64,000 bases of DNA from Sphingopyxis sp. TUF1 (GTDB taxonomy: Bacteria; Pseudomonadota; Alphaproteobacteria; Sphingomonadales; Sphingomonadaceae). The notes under the pieces are model-generated. The model was not told the origin of the DNA. It did not search any database and saw only the letters and a list, made by a program, of their open reading frames with translations. The stretch is taken from positions 2,674,001 to 2,738,000 of the forward strand of contig NZ_CP144683.1 in assembly GCF_036687315.1 (NCBI RefSeq), given 5' to 3'. This document shows positions 27,182 through 37,510 of this stretch, piece by piece (positions within the stretch are counted from its first letter, which is position 1; the number at the start of each line of letters is the position of its first letter). The position numbers were made by a program, and so were the translations under genes.

Positions 27182-28108
27182 ATGGCTGAAATCACGGCCG
27201 CCCTCGTCAAGGAACTGCGCGATCGCACCGGCGCAGGCATGATGGACTGTAAAAAGGCGCTCGCCGAAAACAACGGCGATATCGAAGCGTCGATCGACTG
27301 GCTGCGCACCAAGGGCCTTGCCGCCGCCGCCAAGAAGGCGGGCCGCGTCGCCGCCGAAGGCCTGGTCGGTTTCGCAGCCGACGGCACCAAGGGCGCGCTC
27401 GTCGAAGTGAACAGCGAAACCGATTTCGTCGGCAAGAATGAGCAGTTCCAGGCGTTCGTCCGCGACGTGACGCAGGTCGCACTCGCCGAAGGCATCACCG
27501 ACATCGACGCGCTCGGCGCCGCAGCCTATCCGACCGGCGGCACTGTTGCCGAACAATTGACCAGCAATATCGCGACGATCGGCGAAAACCAGTCGCTGCG
27601 CCGCGCCGCCGTGCTGACGGTGAACTCTGGCGCCGTGACCGGCTATGTCCACAATGCGGTCGCACCCGGCATGGGCAAGATCGGCGTGCTCGTCGCGCTC
27701 GAATCGAGCGCCGGTGCCGATGTGCTCGAACCGCTCGGCAAGCAGCTGGCGATGCACGTTGCCGCCGCAAACCCGCTGGCGCTGAACGGCGACGACCTCG
27801 ACGCCGACCTGGTAGCGCGCGAACGCGCGATCGCCGAGGAAAAGGCCGCCCAGTCGGGCAAGCCCGCCGACATCGTCGCCAAGATGGTCGACGGGTCGAT
27901 CGCCAAGTTCCGCAAGGAAAACGCGCTCTTGTCGCAGCTGTTCGTGATGGACGGCAAGACCCCGGTCGCCGAAGTCGTCGCTGCTGCCGGCAAGGATGTC
28001 GGCGCAGCCATCACGCTCAAGGGCTTCGTCCGCTTCCAGCTCGGTGAAGGTATCGAGAAGGAAGAAAGCGATTTCGCGGCGGAAGTCGCGGCTGCCGCTG
28101 GCGTCTAA
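27182..28108 (+). CDS. tsf: Elongation factor Ts
   Basis: The 308-residue protein is the guanine nucleotide exchange factor for EF-Tu. Seen: the N-terminal UBA-like start [21 protein letters not shown], and [13 protein letters not shown] near residue 79, both hallmark motifs. Length is typical. It is second after rpsB and precedes pyrH, the conserved operon order. Confidence 0.97.
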   Translation: MAEITAALVKELRDRTGAGMMDCKKALAENNGDIEASIDWLRTKGLAAAAKKAGRVAAEGLVGFAADGTKGALVEVNSETDFVGKNEQFQAFVRDVTQVALAEGITDIDALGAAAYPTGGTVAEQLTSNIATIGENQSLRRAAVLTVNSGAVTGYVHNAVAPGMGKIGVLVALESSAGADVLEPLGKQLAMHVAAANPLALNGDDLDADLVARERAIAEEKAAQSGKPADIVAKMVDGSIAKFRKENALLSQLFVMDGKTPVAEVVAAAGKDVGAAITLKGFVRFQLGEGIEKEESDFAAEVAAAAGV

Positions 28109-28222
28109 AAGAGAAGATACGGATTGCCGCGCCGGTCGCGGCAGTCCGCTTGGCAATGGCGCGTGCCCGCTCTAGGGTGCGCGCCATTCGCTTATATCGA
28201 GTTTGCAAGAGGTTCCCCGATC

Positions 28223-28945
28223 ATGGCATTGCCCGGCCTGAAACGCATATTGCTGAAACTGTCCGGCGAGGCGCTGATGGGCTCCAGCGCGTTCGGCATC
28301 GACCCCGAAACGGTGGCGAGCATGGCGGCCGAGGTGAAGGCCGCGAAGGATCGCGGGCTGGAAATCTGCCTCGTCATCGGCGGCGGCAATATCTTTCGCG
28401 GCATGGCGGGCGCTGCCAAGGGCATGGACCGCGCGCAGGCCGATTATATGGGCATGCTCGCGACGGTGATGAACGCGCTCGCGATGCAGAATGCGCTCGA
28501 GCAGCTTGGCGTCGAGACGCGCGTCCAGTCGGCTATCGAGATGGACAAGGTGTGCGAACCGGTGATCCGCCGCCGCGCCGAGCGCCATATGGAAAAGGGC
28601 CGCGTGGTGATCTTTGCCGCAGGGGTCGGCGCGCCTTATTTCACCACCGACAGCGGCGCTGCGCTGCGTGCGGCCGAGATGAAGTGTGACGCGCTGCTGA
28701 AGGGTACCAGCGTCGATGGCGTCTACAACGCCGATCCCAAGCAGGATCACAGCGCGGTGCGCTATGATCGGCTGAGTTATGACCGCGTGCTCGCGGACAA
28801 TCTGAAGGTCATGGACGCGAGCGCGGTTGCACTGTGCCGCGACAATCATATCCCGATCGTGGTGTTCAACATTCGCGAACCCGGCAATCTGGCGCGCGTG
28901 CTGGCGGGCGAGGGTGTCTCGACCGTCGTCGGCGACGCGGCATGA
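28223..28945 (+). CDS. pyrH: UMP kinase
   Basis: The 240-residue amino acid kinase-fold enzyme phosphorylates UMP to UDP. Seen: L-K-L-S-G-E-A-L near 11-18, [10 protein letters not shown] near 52-61, [11 protein letters not shown] and [14 protein letters not shown]. The ATG at 28223 is preferred over an upstream one because it matches the normal N-terminus. A family-2 inverted repeat begins 35 bp after the stop, separating it from frr. Confidence 0.96.
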   Translation: MALPGLKRILLKLSGEALMGSSAFGIDPETVASMAAEVKAAKDRGLEICLVIGGGNIFRGMAGAAKGMDRAQADYMGMLATVMNALAMQNALEQLGVETRVQSAIEMDKVCEPVIRRRAERHMEKGRVVIFAAGVGAPYFTTDSGAALRAAEMKCDALLKGTSVDGVYNADPKQDHSAVRYDRLSYDRVLADNLKVMDASAVALCRDNHIPIVVFNIREPGNLARVLAGEGVSTVVGDAA

Positions 28946-28979
28946 TGGATTTTATGATGCAAACTTTGGTTTTCCATAC

Positions 28980-29061
28980 CCCGTTCGCGTCGAGCGAAGT
29001 CGAGACGCCCATAAGGCGCGTGCTACCCATGGGCATCTCGACTTCGCTCGATGCGAACGGG
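28980..29061. repeat. CGAGCGAAGTCGAGA inverted repeat, copy A
   Basis: Arms start CCGTTCGCGTCGAGCG and end GATGCGAACGG and are almost perfectly palindromic over about 30 bp each. The copy fills the pyrH-frr gap. Other copies: 29667-29745, 56040-56119, 60050-60123. Confidence 0.85.
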
Positions 29062-29087
29062 TGTGGGGAATAGAGAGGAAAAGACAG

Positions 29088-29642
29088 ATGGCGAAATATG
29101 ACAAGGCCGACCTTGAACGCCGGATGCACGGCGCGGTCGAATCGCTGAAGAGCGACCTTGCGGGGCTGCGCACCGGCCGCGCGCACACCGCGCTGCTCGA
29201 TCCCGTGACGGTCGAGGTGTATGGCAGCCACATGCCGCTCAACCAAGTCGCATCGGTGAGCGCCCCCGAACCGCGGATGCTGTCGGTGCAGGTGTGGGAC
29301 AAGTCGAACGTTGGCCCGGTCGACAAGGCGATCCGTTCGGCGGGGCTGGGCCTCAACCCGATCGTCGATGGCCAGATGCTGCGCCTGCCGATCCCCGAAA
29401 TGACGCAGGAACGCCGCAAGGAATTGTCGAAGCTCGCCGGTCAATATGCCGAAAAAGCGCGCGTTGCGGTCCGCAACGTCCGCCGCGACGGGATGGACAA
29501 TCTGAAGGCAGACGAGAACAAGAAGGAAATCAGCGAGGACGAGCGCAAGCGCGCCGAGACCGAGGTGCAGAAACTGACCGACGCCACGATCGCCGAAATC
29601 GATGCCGCGGCGAGCGCGAAGGAAAAGGAAATCCTGGGCTAG
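29088..29642 (+). CDS. frr: Ribosome recycling factor
   Basis: The 184-residue protein splits post-termination ribosomes with EF-G. It has the family order: A-D-L-E-R-R-M at the start, L-R-T-G-R-A-H near 27, [15 protein letters not shown] near 56-70, and R-K-E-L-S-K near 110. The ATG at 29088 has GAGAGGAAAAG upstream; longer readings come only from the preceding repeat. It sits between two copies of the inverted repeat. Confidence 0.96.
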   Translation: MAKYDKADLERRMHGAVESLKSDLAGLRTGRAHTALLDPVTVEVYGSHMPLNQVASVSAPEPRMLSVQVWDKSNVGPVDKAIRSAGLGLNPIVDGQMLRLPIPEMTQERRKELSKLAGQYAEKARVAVRNVRRDGMDNLKADENKKEISEDERKRAETEVQKLTDATIAEIDAAASAKEKEILG

Positions 29643-29666
29643 TGCTTTTGGACATCATCCTCTCTT

Positions 29667-29745
29667 CCGTTCGTGTCGAGCGAAGTCGAGACACGCTGCG
29701 TTCGCGCTCGGCCTCGCGTGTCTCGACTTCGCTCGACACGAACGG
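29667..29745. repeat. CGAGCGAAGTCGAGA inverted repeat, copy B (perfect)
   Basis: The 30-bp arms at 29667-29696 and 29716-29745 are perfect reverse complements with a 19-bp centre. Both arms carry GTGTC/GACAC in place of the GCGTC of copies A and C, so the change is present on both sides. Confidence 0.9.
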
Positions 29746-29759
29746 GGTTTGAGGTTGTT

Positions 29760-30446
29760 GTGACGACAGCGAACCACGGCGCGCGCCACGTCGCCATTAT
29801 CATGGACGGCAACGGCCGCTGGGCGAAAAAACGGCTGCTGCCGCGCGTCGCCGGGCACAAGGCGGGGGTCGAGGCGGTGCGGACGATCGTGCGCGCGGCA
29901 GGCGATCTGGGGCTGGAGGCGATGACGCTTTATGCCTTCAGTTCGGAAAACTGGAAACGGCCCGAGGAAGAGGTCAATGACCTGATGGGGCTGATGAAGC
30001 GCTTCATCCTCTCGGACCTCGACGAATTTGCCGCCAATGACGTAAAATTGAAGGTGATCGGCAACTGGCGCGCGCTCGCACCCGATGTCGTAGCGCTGAT
30101 CGACGATGCGCTCGACCGGACGTCGGGCAACAGGCGCACGACGCTGGCCGTCGCGCTTAACTATGGCGCGCAGGACGAACTGGTGCGCGCGGCGAATGCT
30201 GCCGCGGCACTGGGCGAAATCACCGCCGAGACAATCGAGGCGAACCTCGATACCGCCGACATGCCGCCGCTCGACCTGCTCATCCGCACATCGGGCGAGG
30301 TGCGGCTGTCGAATTTCCTGCTGTGGCAGTCGGCCTATGCCGAGCTGTATTTCACCGACAAGCTGTGGCCGGACTTCACACCGGCTGACCTCAAGGCGGC
30401 GCTCGATCAATTTGCACGGCGCGATCGCCGTTACGGGGGGCTTTAA
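29760..30446 (+). CDS. uppS: Isoprenyl (undecaprenyl) diphosphate synthase
   Basis: The 228-residue cis-prenyltransferase should make undecaprenyl diphosphate, the lipid carrier of peptidoglycan and surface sugars. Seen: I-I-M-D-G-N-G-R-W-A with Asp16, and R-T-S-G-E-V-R-L-S-N-F-L-L-W-Q and the L-Y-F-T end. The start is GTG at 29760 with GAGG close upstream; an in-frame ATG at 29673 would add only residues encoded by the repeat copy B and is rejected. Confidence 0.93.
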   Translation: MTTANHGARHVAIIMDGNGRWAKKRLLPRVAGHKAGVEAVRTIVRAAGDLGLEAMTLYAFSSENWKRPEEEVNDLMGLMKRFILSDLDEFAANDVKLKVIGNWRALAPDVVALIDDALDRTSGNRRTTLAVALNYGAQDELVRAANAAAALGEITAETIEANLDTADMPPLDLLIRTSGEVRLSNFLLWQSAYAELYFTDKLWPDFTPADLKAALDQFARRDRRYGGL

Positions 30447-30449
30447 GGC

Positions 30450-31121
30450 ATGGCGGCAGCGATGAAATCGGACCTTTGGGTGCGGGTCGGATCGGCGATC
30501 ATATTGTTTGCGATCGCGGGGACTGCGCTATGGTTCGGCGGCATTGCGTTCGGGCTGCTGCTGCTCGTCGGCGGTGCGCTGGTCCTTGTCGAATGGCTGG
30601 CACTGGTGCGCGCGATGGCAATCGGTGGCGGGACAAAAGCGGCGCTGATGATCCTCGGCCCGGTGCTTATCCTCGGCGCGGCCGCGGGCCTTTGGTTCGT
30701 TCGCGACCAGCTCGGCATGACCGCGGCGCTCTGGGTCTTCGGGATGGTCTGGGCGACGGACATCGGCGCTTATTTCGCCGGACGGTCCTTCGGCGGTGCG
30801 CGCCTCGCGCCGACGATCAGTCCGTCGAAAACCTGGTCGGGTCTGTTCGGCGGCATGGTCGCGGCGTTGATCGCCAGCGCGACGATCGGCGACCGCGCGG
30901 GGATCGTCGGGGTGCCGCTGTGGATCGGCCTGTTCATGGGGTTGCTCGCACAGCTGGGCGACCTTGGCCAAAGCTGGATGAAGCGCCGCGCGGGGGTGAA
31001 GGATTCGGGCAAGCTAATCCCCGGCCACGGCGGCCTGTTCGACCGCGTCGACGGTTTGCTGCCCGTGGCGCTGCTGATCGGTGCACTGGCGTTCGCGGGC
31101 CAGATTACGGTGCGCGGCTGA
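30450..31121 (+). CDS. cdsA: Phosphatidate cytidylyltransferase
   Basis: The 223-residue multi-pass membrane enzyme makes CDP-diacylglycerol, the precursor for pssA. Seen: the S-P-S-K-T-W-S-G region near 130 and the catalytic signature L-G-D-L-G-Q-S-W-x-K-R-x2-G-V-K-D-S-G-K near 180-198, with P-G-H-G-G after it. It is short for the family (E. coli about 285) but the signature is complete. It lies 3 bp after uppS and 1 bp before dxr. Confidence 0.92.
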   Translation: MAAAMKSDLWVRVGSAIILFAIAGTALWFGGIAFGLLLLVGGALVLVEWLALVRAMAIGGGTKAALMILGPVLILGAAAGLWFVRDQLGMTAALWVFGMVWATDIGAYFAGRSFGGARLAPTISPSKTWSGLFGGMVAALIASATIGDRAGIVGVPLWIGLFMGLLAQLGDLGQSWMKRRAGVKDSGKLIPGHGGLFDRVDGLLPVALLIGALAFAGQITVRG

Positions 31122-31122
31122 G

Positions 31123-32286
31123 ATGACGCGCTGCCTCTCCCTTTTTGGCGCCACGGGGTCGGTCGGGCAGTCGACGCTCGACCTCGTCCGCCGCGATGGC
31201 GAGGCGTGGCGCGTCGGGGTGCTGACGGCCAATTGCGACGTCAAGGAACTGGCGCGGCTCGCGATCGAATTTCGCCCCGATGTCGCGGTGGTCGCCGATG
31301 AGACCTGTCACGACGATCTCAAGGCCGCCCTGGCGGGGTCGGGGATCGAATCCGCGGCAGGGGCCGATGCGCTCGTCGAAGCGGCCGAGCGGCCCACCGA
31401 CCTTGTCATGGCGGCGATCGTCGGCACCGCGGGGCTGGCGCCGACCATGGCGGCGCTGGCGGCGGGGCACGATGTCGCGCTCGCCAACAAGGAAGCGCTG
31501 GTGTCGGCGGGCGAGCTGATGACCGCAGCGGCGAAGGCGTCGGGCGCGACGATTCTGCCGGTCGACAGCGAGCATAATGCGATCTTCCAATGCCTCGCGG
31601 GCGGGCGGATCGATCAGGTGCGGCGGATTATCCTGACCGCGAGCGGCGGGCCGTTCCGCACGATGAGCGCCGAGGATATGGCCGCAGTTACCCCTGCGCA
31701 GGCGGTCGCGCATCCCAATTGGTCGATGGGTGCCAAGATCAGCGTCGATTCGGCAACGATGATGAACAAGGGCCTCGAACTGATTGAGGCGCATCATCTT
31801 TTCCCCGTCGGGCTCGACCGCATCGAGATCCTCGTGCATCCGCAATCGGTGATCCACAGCCTCGTTGAATATATAGACTGCTCGACATTGGCGCAGCTCG
31901 GCTCGCCCGACATGCGCATCCCGATTGCGTCGGCGCTGGCGTGGCCGCAGCGAATGGCGACGCCGTGCGCGCCGCTCGACCTCGCGGCCATCGCGCGGCT
32001 CGATTTCGAAACGCCCGACGAGGAGCGCTTTCCCGCGACGGCGCTCTGCCGCGCGGCGATCGCTGCGGGCGGCGCGCGCCCCGCGCAGCTCAACGCCGCG
32101 AACGAGGTGGCGGTCGCTGCCTTCCTCGCAGGCCGCATATCCTTCCCGGCGATCGTCGATACGGTACGCCGGGTGATCGATGCGGAAGCGCCAGCGGTGC
32201 CTGCATCGCTTCAGGACATATTCAGCGTCGATGTCGCATCGCGCGCGGCTGCGCTGCGCTTTGTGGAACAACATGAACATGCTTGA
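31123..32286 (+). CDS. dxr: 1-deoxy-D-xylulose 5-phosphate reductoisomerase
   Basis: The 387-residue enzyme makes MEP in the non-mevalonate isoprenoid route. Seen: N-terminal NADPH motif F-G-A-T-G-S-V-G-Q-S-T-L near 8, A-N-K-E-A-L-V-S-A-G-E near 124, P-V-D-S-E-H-N-A-I near 146 (metal-binding D and E), and M-N-K-G-L-E near 210. The ATG at 31123 starts 1 bp after the cdsA stop. It overlaps the rseP start. Confidence 0.95.
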   Translation: MTRCLSLFGATGSVGQSTLDLVRRDGEAWRVGVLTANCDVKELARLAIEFRPDVAVVADETCHDDLKAALAGSGIESAAGADALVEAAERPTDLVMAAIVGTAGLAPTMAALAAGHDVALANKEALVSAGELMTAAAKASGATILPVDSEHNAIFQCLAGGRIDQVRRIILTASGGPFRTMSAEDMAAVTPAQAVAHPNWSMGAKISVDSATMMNKGLELIEAHHLFPVGLDRIEILVHPQSVIHSLVEYIDCSTLAQLGSPDMRIPIASALAWPQRMATPCAPLDLAAIARLDFETPDEERFPATALCRAAIAAGGARPAQLNAANEVAVAAFLAGRISFPAIVDTVRRVIDAEAPAVPASLQDIFSVDVASRAAALRFVEQHEHA

Positions 32287-33412
32287 AACCCCGGGCTTCG
32301 GCTTCACCATTCTTGCGTTTCTGCTCGTCCTCGGCCCGCTCGTGTTCGTCCACGAATATGGTCATTATATCGTCGGGCGTTGGTGCGGGGTGAAAGCGGA
32401 TACGTTTTCGATCGGGTTCGGGCGCAAGATCATCGGCTGGACCGACAAGCGCGGCACCGAATGGAAGATCGGCTGGCTGCCGCTGGGCGGTTATGTCCAG
32501 TTCGCGGGCGACCGCGACGCCGTCAGCCAGCCCGATGCCGAGTGGCAGACCTTGCCCGCCGAAGAACGATCGCACACCTTTCCCGCGCAGCCGGTGTGGA
32601 AACGCGCCTTGATCGTCGCCGCGGGGCCGGTCACCAATTTCCTGTTCGCGATCCTGATCCTCGCGGGCTTCGCGTGGGTCGGCGGCAAGGTCGTGACCCC
32701 GCCGGTCGCGGGCGCGATCGAGGTGGGATCGGCCGCAGACGCCGCCGGATTGCGCGCGGGCGACCGGATCGTGTCGATCGACGGCCGGACGATCGCGACC
32801 TTTGCCGACATTCCGATGGCGGTCGCGCACCGCCCCGGCGAGGTGATGCAGCTGCGCGTGCGGCGCGAAGGGAGCGAGCGGACGGTGGCGCTCGCGCCCC
32901 GGCTGGTTACCGAGAAGGATCCGTTCGGCAAGGAATATGAACGCGCGATCATCGGCCTGGCGCCGCAGGCGCCGCAGCTCGAACCGGTGTCGATCCTCGA
33001 AGCGCCCGCTGTCGGGCTGCACCAGACCTGGCAGATCGTTCGCCAGACCGGGGAGGTGCTGGCGCAGTTTCTTACCGGCCGCCGCTCGATCAAGGATATG
33101 AACGGCCCGGTCAAGATTGCCGAGATTTCGGGGCAGGCCGCGACGCTGGGGATCGCGTCGCTCATATTCTTCATCGCGCTCATTTCCATCAATCTGGGGT
33201 TCATCAACCTGTTGCCATTGCCCATGCTCGATGGCGGTCATTTGCTTTTTTATGCCTATGAAGCGATCCGGCGGCGGCCGGCGCCGCTTCGCGTGCAGGA
33301 ATGGGCGTTCCGCTTCGGCTTTGCAGCGGTCGTGACGCTGATGCTGGTCGTGACTTTCAACGATTTGGGCTCTTTGGGGCTGTGGGACGGGATCGCGCGC
33401 TTGATTGGCTAG
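32273..33412 (+). CDS. rseP: RIP metalloprotease (site-2 protease)
   Basis: The 379-residue membrane zinc protease cuts membrane-bound anti-sigma factors. Seen: V-F-V-H-E-Y-G-H near residues 25-32 (H-E-x2-H), a central PDZ domain (A-A-G-L-R-A-G-D-R-I-V-S-I-D-G-R), and N-L-L-P-L-P-M-L-D-G-G-H (third zinc ligand region) near 316-327. ATG at 32273 or 32279 are both possible; both overlap the dxr end. Confidence 0.92.
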   Translation: MNMLETPGFGFTILAFLLVLGPLVFVHEYGHYIVGRWCGVKADTFSIGFGRKIIGWTDKRGTEWKIGWLPLGGYVQFAGDRDAVSQPDAEWQTLPAEERSHTFPAQPVWKRALIVAAGPVTNFLFAILILAGFAWVGGKVVTPPVAGAIEVGSAADAAGLRAGDRIVSIDGRTIATFADIPMAVAHRPGEVMQLRVRREGSERTVALAPRLVTEKDPFGKEYERAIIGLAPQAPQLEPVSILEAPAVGLHQTWQIVRQTGEVLAQFLTGRRSIKDMNGPVKIAEISGQAATLGIASLIFFIALISINLGFINLLPLPMLDGGHLLFYAYEAIRRRPAPLRVQEWAFRFGFAAVVTLMLVVTFNDLGSLGLWDGIARLIG

Positions 33413-33482
33413 CGAGTCTGGGGCAGGGAGTGCGCGCAAGCCCGCGGTCAGGCGGGTTTGTCGTTTTTGAGTATTTTTCGGG

Positions 33483-36179
33483 ATGAACGGCGTGGCTTCA
33501 CACAAAATCTTGGGCCGGACACAGCTTTCGGCGGCTCTTCTGGCCGGTACCATGCTTGCGACGCCGCTGATGGCGCAGGATGTCGCGCCGCCAACGGTCC
33601 CGGCACCGACCGTTCCCGCGCCCGCGGCCGAAGCGACTCCGGCCGCGACGACGATCCAGTCGATCACCGTCACCGGCAACCAGCGGCTCGAGGCGCAGAC
33701 GATTCTCTCCTATCTGCGGCTGCGGGTCGGTCAGACCTATGACCGCGCGGTGCTCGACCAGGCGCTGAAGGATCTTGCCGCGACCGAGTTGTTCAAGGAT
33801 TTCCAGATCACCGACAACAACGGCGCGCTGCAGATCGAGGTGACCGAAAACCCGGTGATCAACCGCGTGATTCTGGAGGGGAACAAGCGGCTGAAGGAAG
33901 ACAAGATCCGGCCCGAGATCAAGCTGGCGCCGCGGCAGATCTTCACGCGTTCCAAGGTTCGCGCTGACGTCGCGCGCATCATCGAGCTGTACAAGCGGCA
34001 GGGCCGCTTTGCCGCGACGGTCGAGCCCAAGATGGTCTCGCTCGACCAGAACCGCGTCGACGTGGTGTTCGAAATTAACGAAGGGCCGAAGTCGAAGGTC
34101 CGCCAGATCAACATCATCGGCAACGAACAGTTCAGCGATGGCGATCTCAAGGACGAGATGGCGACCAAGGAAACGGGTCTGCTGACGATCCTGTCGTCGA
34201 ATACAAGCTATGACCCAGACCGCCTCGCCTATGACCAGCAGAAGCTGCGGCTGTTCTACCTGACCAACGGCTATGCCGATTTCAGGGTGATTTCGGCGGT
34301 GGCGGAGCTGACGAGCAACAAGCAGGACTTCATCATCACCTATGTCGTCGAGGAGGGCGAGCGCTACAAGTTCGGCGACATCAATGTCGAAAGCGAGCTG
34401 CGCGATTTCCAGCCGGAAATGCTGAAGCGCCTGCTGCCGATGAAGACCGGCGACTGGTACGACGCCAAGCAGGTCGAGGATACGGTCGAAAGCCTGAGCG
34501 AGACCGCGGGCCTGTTCGGCTATGCCTTTGCTGACATCAACCCCGAGTTCCGCCGCAATCCCGAAGACCGGACGATGGCGATCACTTTCAACGTCGCCGA
34601 AAGCCCGCGCACCTATGTCGAGCGCATCGACGTCAACGGAAACACGCTGACCCATGACAAGGTGGTGCGCCGCGAGTTCCGCCTGAACGAAGGCGACGCA
34701 TTCAACAGCTTCGGCGTCAAGCGCACCGAGAACCGCATCAACAGCCTCGGTTATTTCCAGGAAAATCTGGAGATCGAGCGAAAGGAAGGCAGCGCGCCCG
34801 ATCGCATCATTCTGGAGACCAATGTCGAGGAAAAACCGACGGGCGAACTGTCGCTGTCGGCGGGTTTCTCGTCGATCGAAAATTTCCTTCTCCAGGGGTC
34901 GATCCGCCAGCGCAATTTCCGCGGCCTCGGCCAGCAGTTGCAGGCGTCGGTCAATTATTCGAGCTATTCGAAATCGATCGAGCTCGGCTTCACCGAGCCC
35001 TATCTGTTCGACCGCAACATCTCGGTCGGCGGCAGCGTCTATCGCCGCGACCTCAATTCGTTCAACTTCATCGACAATGATCGCCGCACGACCTTCGAGC
35101 AGGTGACGACCGGCTTCCAGCTCAACGCCGGCGTGCCGCTTACCGAATTCCTGTCTTTCTTCGGCCGTTACAGCCTCAACTTCGACGATGTGACACTCGA
35201 CCGGTCGCTTTATTATTTCGGGGACGAATGCGACCCGCTCGTCGCCGGCCGCTATCTCTGCGACGCGATCGGCAAGCGCACCACCTCCCTTGTCGGCTTC
35301 ACCCTTGCTTACGACGACCGTGACAACCGGATCCGTCCGACGCGCGGCCAGTCGGCGTCGATCAGCCAGGATTTTGCAGGCCTTGGCGGCAGCGTCAAAT
35401 ATGTCCGCACGCGCGTCGCAGCGTCGAAGCACTTCAACCTCGGTAGCCGGTTCATCCTCAATATCTCGGCCGAGGGCGGCTATATCTATCCGTTCGGCGA
35501 CGCCCCGACACCAACCAGTGACAAGGTCCGCCTGGTCGACCGGTTCCAGCTGGGCGAGCCGCAGATGCGCGGTTTCGACATTCGCGGCATCGGCCCGCGC
35601 GTGATCCGCTATTCGGTGGACTATGATCCGGCCAATCCGGTGATCGATACCAGCAACGACAATCGCGGGCAGATCGACGACGCGCTTGGCGGGCGTGCCT
35701 ATTATCAGGGACGGATCGAGGTCGACATTCCGCTCGGCACCGGTGCCAAGGAGCTCGGCCTGCGGCCGTCGATCTTCCTTGATGTCGGGTCGGTGTTCAG
35801 CGTGAGACGCCCGACGCTGACAACGCTTAACGATTTCAGGGAAACCGATCCGAATGCGCCCGGTTTCGGTCTTTATAAATTCCTGTGTCGTAATGCGACC
35901 ACGGGCGAAAGCCAGTTCGCCAACGAAACCACGACGACATCAAACGGCGTGACCACGGGCACCGGGCAATATACGACCTGTCCCAGCGGCTTTTCGGCGC
36001 TCGCACCGTTCGAGGAACGCTTCTTTGGCGATAGCTGGATGCCGCGCGTCGCGATCGGCGCCGGGGTCAACTGGAACTCGCCTTTCGGTCCCTTCCGGAT
36101 CGATTTCGCTTACGCCCTTCGCAAAGAAGAGGGCGATGATACCAAACGCTTCTCATTCAACGTAGGAACCCAATTCTGA
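33483..36179 (+). CDS. bamA: Outer membrane assembly protein BamA
   Basis: The 898-residue protein inserts outer-membrane beta-barrels. It has a signal peptide ending A-Q-D near residue 33, an extra Pro/Ala-rich stretch (residues 36-55), five POTRA domains over about 60-430, and a 16-strand barrel to the end, closing with F-N-V-G-T-Q-F, an aromatic C-terminus typical of BAM substrates. It sits between rseP and skp, the usual order, and overlaps skp by 1 bp. Confidence 0.94.
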   Translation: MNGVASHKILGRTQLSAALLAGTMLATPLMAQDVAPPTVPAPTVPAPAAEATPAATTIQSITVTGNQRLEAQTILSYLRLRVGQTYDRAVLDQALKDLAATELFKDFQITDNNGALQIEVTENPVINRVILEGNKRLKEDKIRPEIKLAPRQIFTRSKVRADVARIIELYKRQGRFAATVEPKMVSLDQNRVDVVFEINEGPKSKVRQINIIGNEQFSDGDLKDEMATKETGLLTILSSNTSYDPDRLAYDQQKLRLFYLTNGYADFRVISAVAELTSNKQDFIITYVVEEGERYKFGDINVESELRDFQPEMLKRLLPMKTGDWYDAKQVEDTVESLSETAGLFGYAFADINPEFRRNPEDRTMAITFNVAESPRTYVERIDVNGNTLTHDKVVRREFRLNEGDAFNSFGVKRTENRINSLGYFQENLEIERKEGSAPDRIILETNVEEKPTGELSLSAGFSSIENFLLQGSIRQRNFRGLGQQLQASVNYSSYSKSIELGFTEPYLFDRNISVGGSVYRRDLNSFNFIDNDRRTTFEQVTTGFQLNAGVPLTEFLSFFGRYSLNFDDVTLDRSLYYFGDECDPLVAGRYLCDAIGKRTTSLVGFTLAYDDRDNRIRPTRGQSASISQDFAGLGGSVKYVRTRVAASKHFNLGSRFILNISAEGGYIYPFGDAPTPTSDKVRLVDRFQLGEPQMRGFDIRGIGPRVIRYSVDYDPANPVIDTSNDNRGQIDDALGGRAYYQGRIEVDIPLGTGAKELGLRPSIFLDVGSVFSVRRPTLTTLNDFRETDPNAPGFGLYKFLCRNATTGESQFANETTTTSNGVTTGTGQYTTCPSGFSALAPFEERFFGDSWMPRVAIGAGVNWNSPFGPFRIDFAYALRKEEGDDTKRFSFNVGTQF

Positions 36180-36871
36180 TGAAAAAACTTCTCGCCGCTT
36201 CCGCGCTGGCGATCGCCACGCTGTCGGTCTCGCCCATCCTGTCGGCTCCCGCCATCGCGCAGGCGAAGGGCGTCGCTGTTGCCGACGTGCGCGTCGCCGC
36301 CGCGCGGTCGAACGCATTCCGCACTGCCTCGCAGCAGATCGAAACGACCTACAAGGCGCAGATCGACCAGCAGCAGTCGCGTGGCCAGACGCTGCAGGCC
36401 GAAATCAACGTGCTGATCGCGAAATATAACGAAGAAGCGCGCAAATCGCCGCAGAACCAGGCCGCGCTCCAGGCCGCCGCCAAGGCGGTCCAGGACAAGC
36501 GCCAGGCAGCGCAGCAGGAACTGGGTCAGATCAGCGCGCCGATCGACCTCGCCATCGCCTATGTCGAGGACCAGATCAGCGTCCGCATGAACGAGGCGAT
36601 CAAGGCGGCGATGACCGCGCGAAAGGTCGACCTGCTGCTCAATCCCGATGCCGTCCTTGCGCGCGAAAACAATGTCGACATTACCGACGCGGTGGTCGCC
36701 GAAATCAACCGCATTCTGCCGAGCGTATCGACCGCGGTCCCGGCCGGCTATCAGCCCGGCCAGCTCGTCCAGCAGCGCAATCAGCAGCTGATCGACGCCG
36801 CGCGCGCTGCACAGCCGGGCGCGACGCCCGCCGCTCCGGCGCCGACCGGTACCGCGCCGACGACCCGCTAA
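36179..36871 (+). CDS. skp: OmpH/Skp-family periplasmic chaperone
   Basis: The 230-residue protein has a signal peptide (residues 1-27, ending A-I-A-Q), a long helical coiled arm rich in Ala/Gln/Lys and an Ala/Pro/Thr-rich C-terminal tail. Skp holds unfolded outer-membrane proteins for BamA. It overlaps bamA (TGATG) and lies 5 bp before fabZ. The longer tail beyond the OmpH domain is unusual and of unknown use. Confidence 0.87.
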   Translation: MKKLLAASALAIATLSVSPILSAPAIAQAKGVAVADVRVAAARSNAFRTASQQIETTYKAQIDQQQSRGQTLQAEINVLIAKYNEEARKSPQNQAALQAAAKAVQDKRQAAQQELGQISAPIDLAIAYVEDQISVRMNEAIKAAMTARKVDLLLNPDAVLARENNVDITDAVVAEINRILPSVSTAVPAGYQPGQLVQQRNQQLIDAARAAQPGATPAAPAPTGTAPTTR

Positions 36872-36876
36872 GCCCG

Positions 36877-37359
36877 ATGACGGCCGGGGAGGACAGCGCA
36901 AGCGAGGCCATGGGTCCGGCGGACATTCGCCGGATTCTGGGGCTGCTGCCGCATCGTTATCCGATGCTGCTCGTCGACCGGGTGGTTTCGATGGTCAGGG
37001 ACCAGTCGATCTACGCGGTCAAGGCGGTGACAATGAACGAGCCCTTTTTTCAGGGCCATTTCCCCGGCCGGCCGATCATGCCCGGCGTCCTCATCGTCGA
37101 GGCGCTGGCGCAGGCGGGCGGCGTGCTTGCGATCGAATCGCTCGGTCTGGCCGGAAGCGGCAAACTCGTCTATTTCATGGGCATCGACGGCGTGAAGTTC
37201 CGGAAACCGGTCGAACCCGGCCATCTCCTCGGCCTTCACGTCACCATCCTTCAGGCGAAGCGGAATATCTGCAAGTTCGAAGGCCGCGCGCTGCTGGACG
37301 GGCAGCTGGCGACCGAATGCCAGTTCACCGCAATGATCGCCGATCCGCCGGCGGACTGA
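36877..37359 (+). CDS. fabZ: 3-hydroxyacyl-ACP dehydratase
   Basis: The 160-residue hotdog-fold enzyme dehydrates beta-hydroxyacyl-ACP in fatty acid synthesis. Seen: L-L-P-H-R-Y-P near residues 24-30, and the catalytic stretch [19 protein letters not shown] with His62 and Glu76. In LPS-making relatives fabZ is followed by lpxA; here rpmE follows after 150 bp. Confidence 0.94.
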   Translation: MTAGEDSASEAMGPADIRRILGLLPHRYPMLLVDRVVSMVRDQSIYAVKAVTMNEPFFQGHFPGRPIMPGVLIVEALAQAGGVLAIESLGLAGSGKLVYFMGIDGVKFRKPVEPGHLLGLHVTILQAKRNICKFEGRALLDGQLATECQFTAMIADPPAD

Positions 37360-37510
37360 TCCTTTCCTTCATCCCGGCCTTCGCCAGGATGACGATGTTG
37401 GGGCGGGTGTTGCATTTCCGGCCATTGCCCAGTAAGGGCGCCGCTTCGCGTCCCCGGACGCACCGACTCAAGCTGCTGGTCGGAAACCAGCGGCGCAGGA
37501 GCCAAGAGAC

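Noticed and set aside
28125..28143. A hairpin after tsf as terminator
   Set aside because: The stem is only 7 bp and no T-run follows; it is also close to the pyrH start region.
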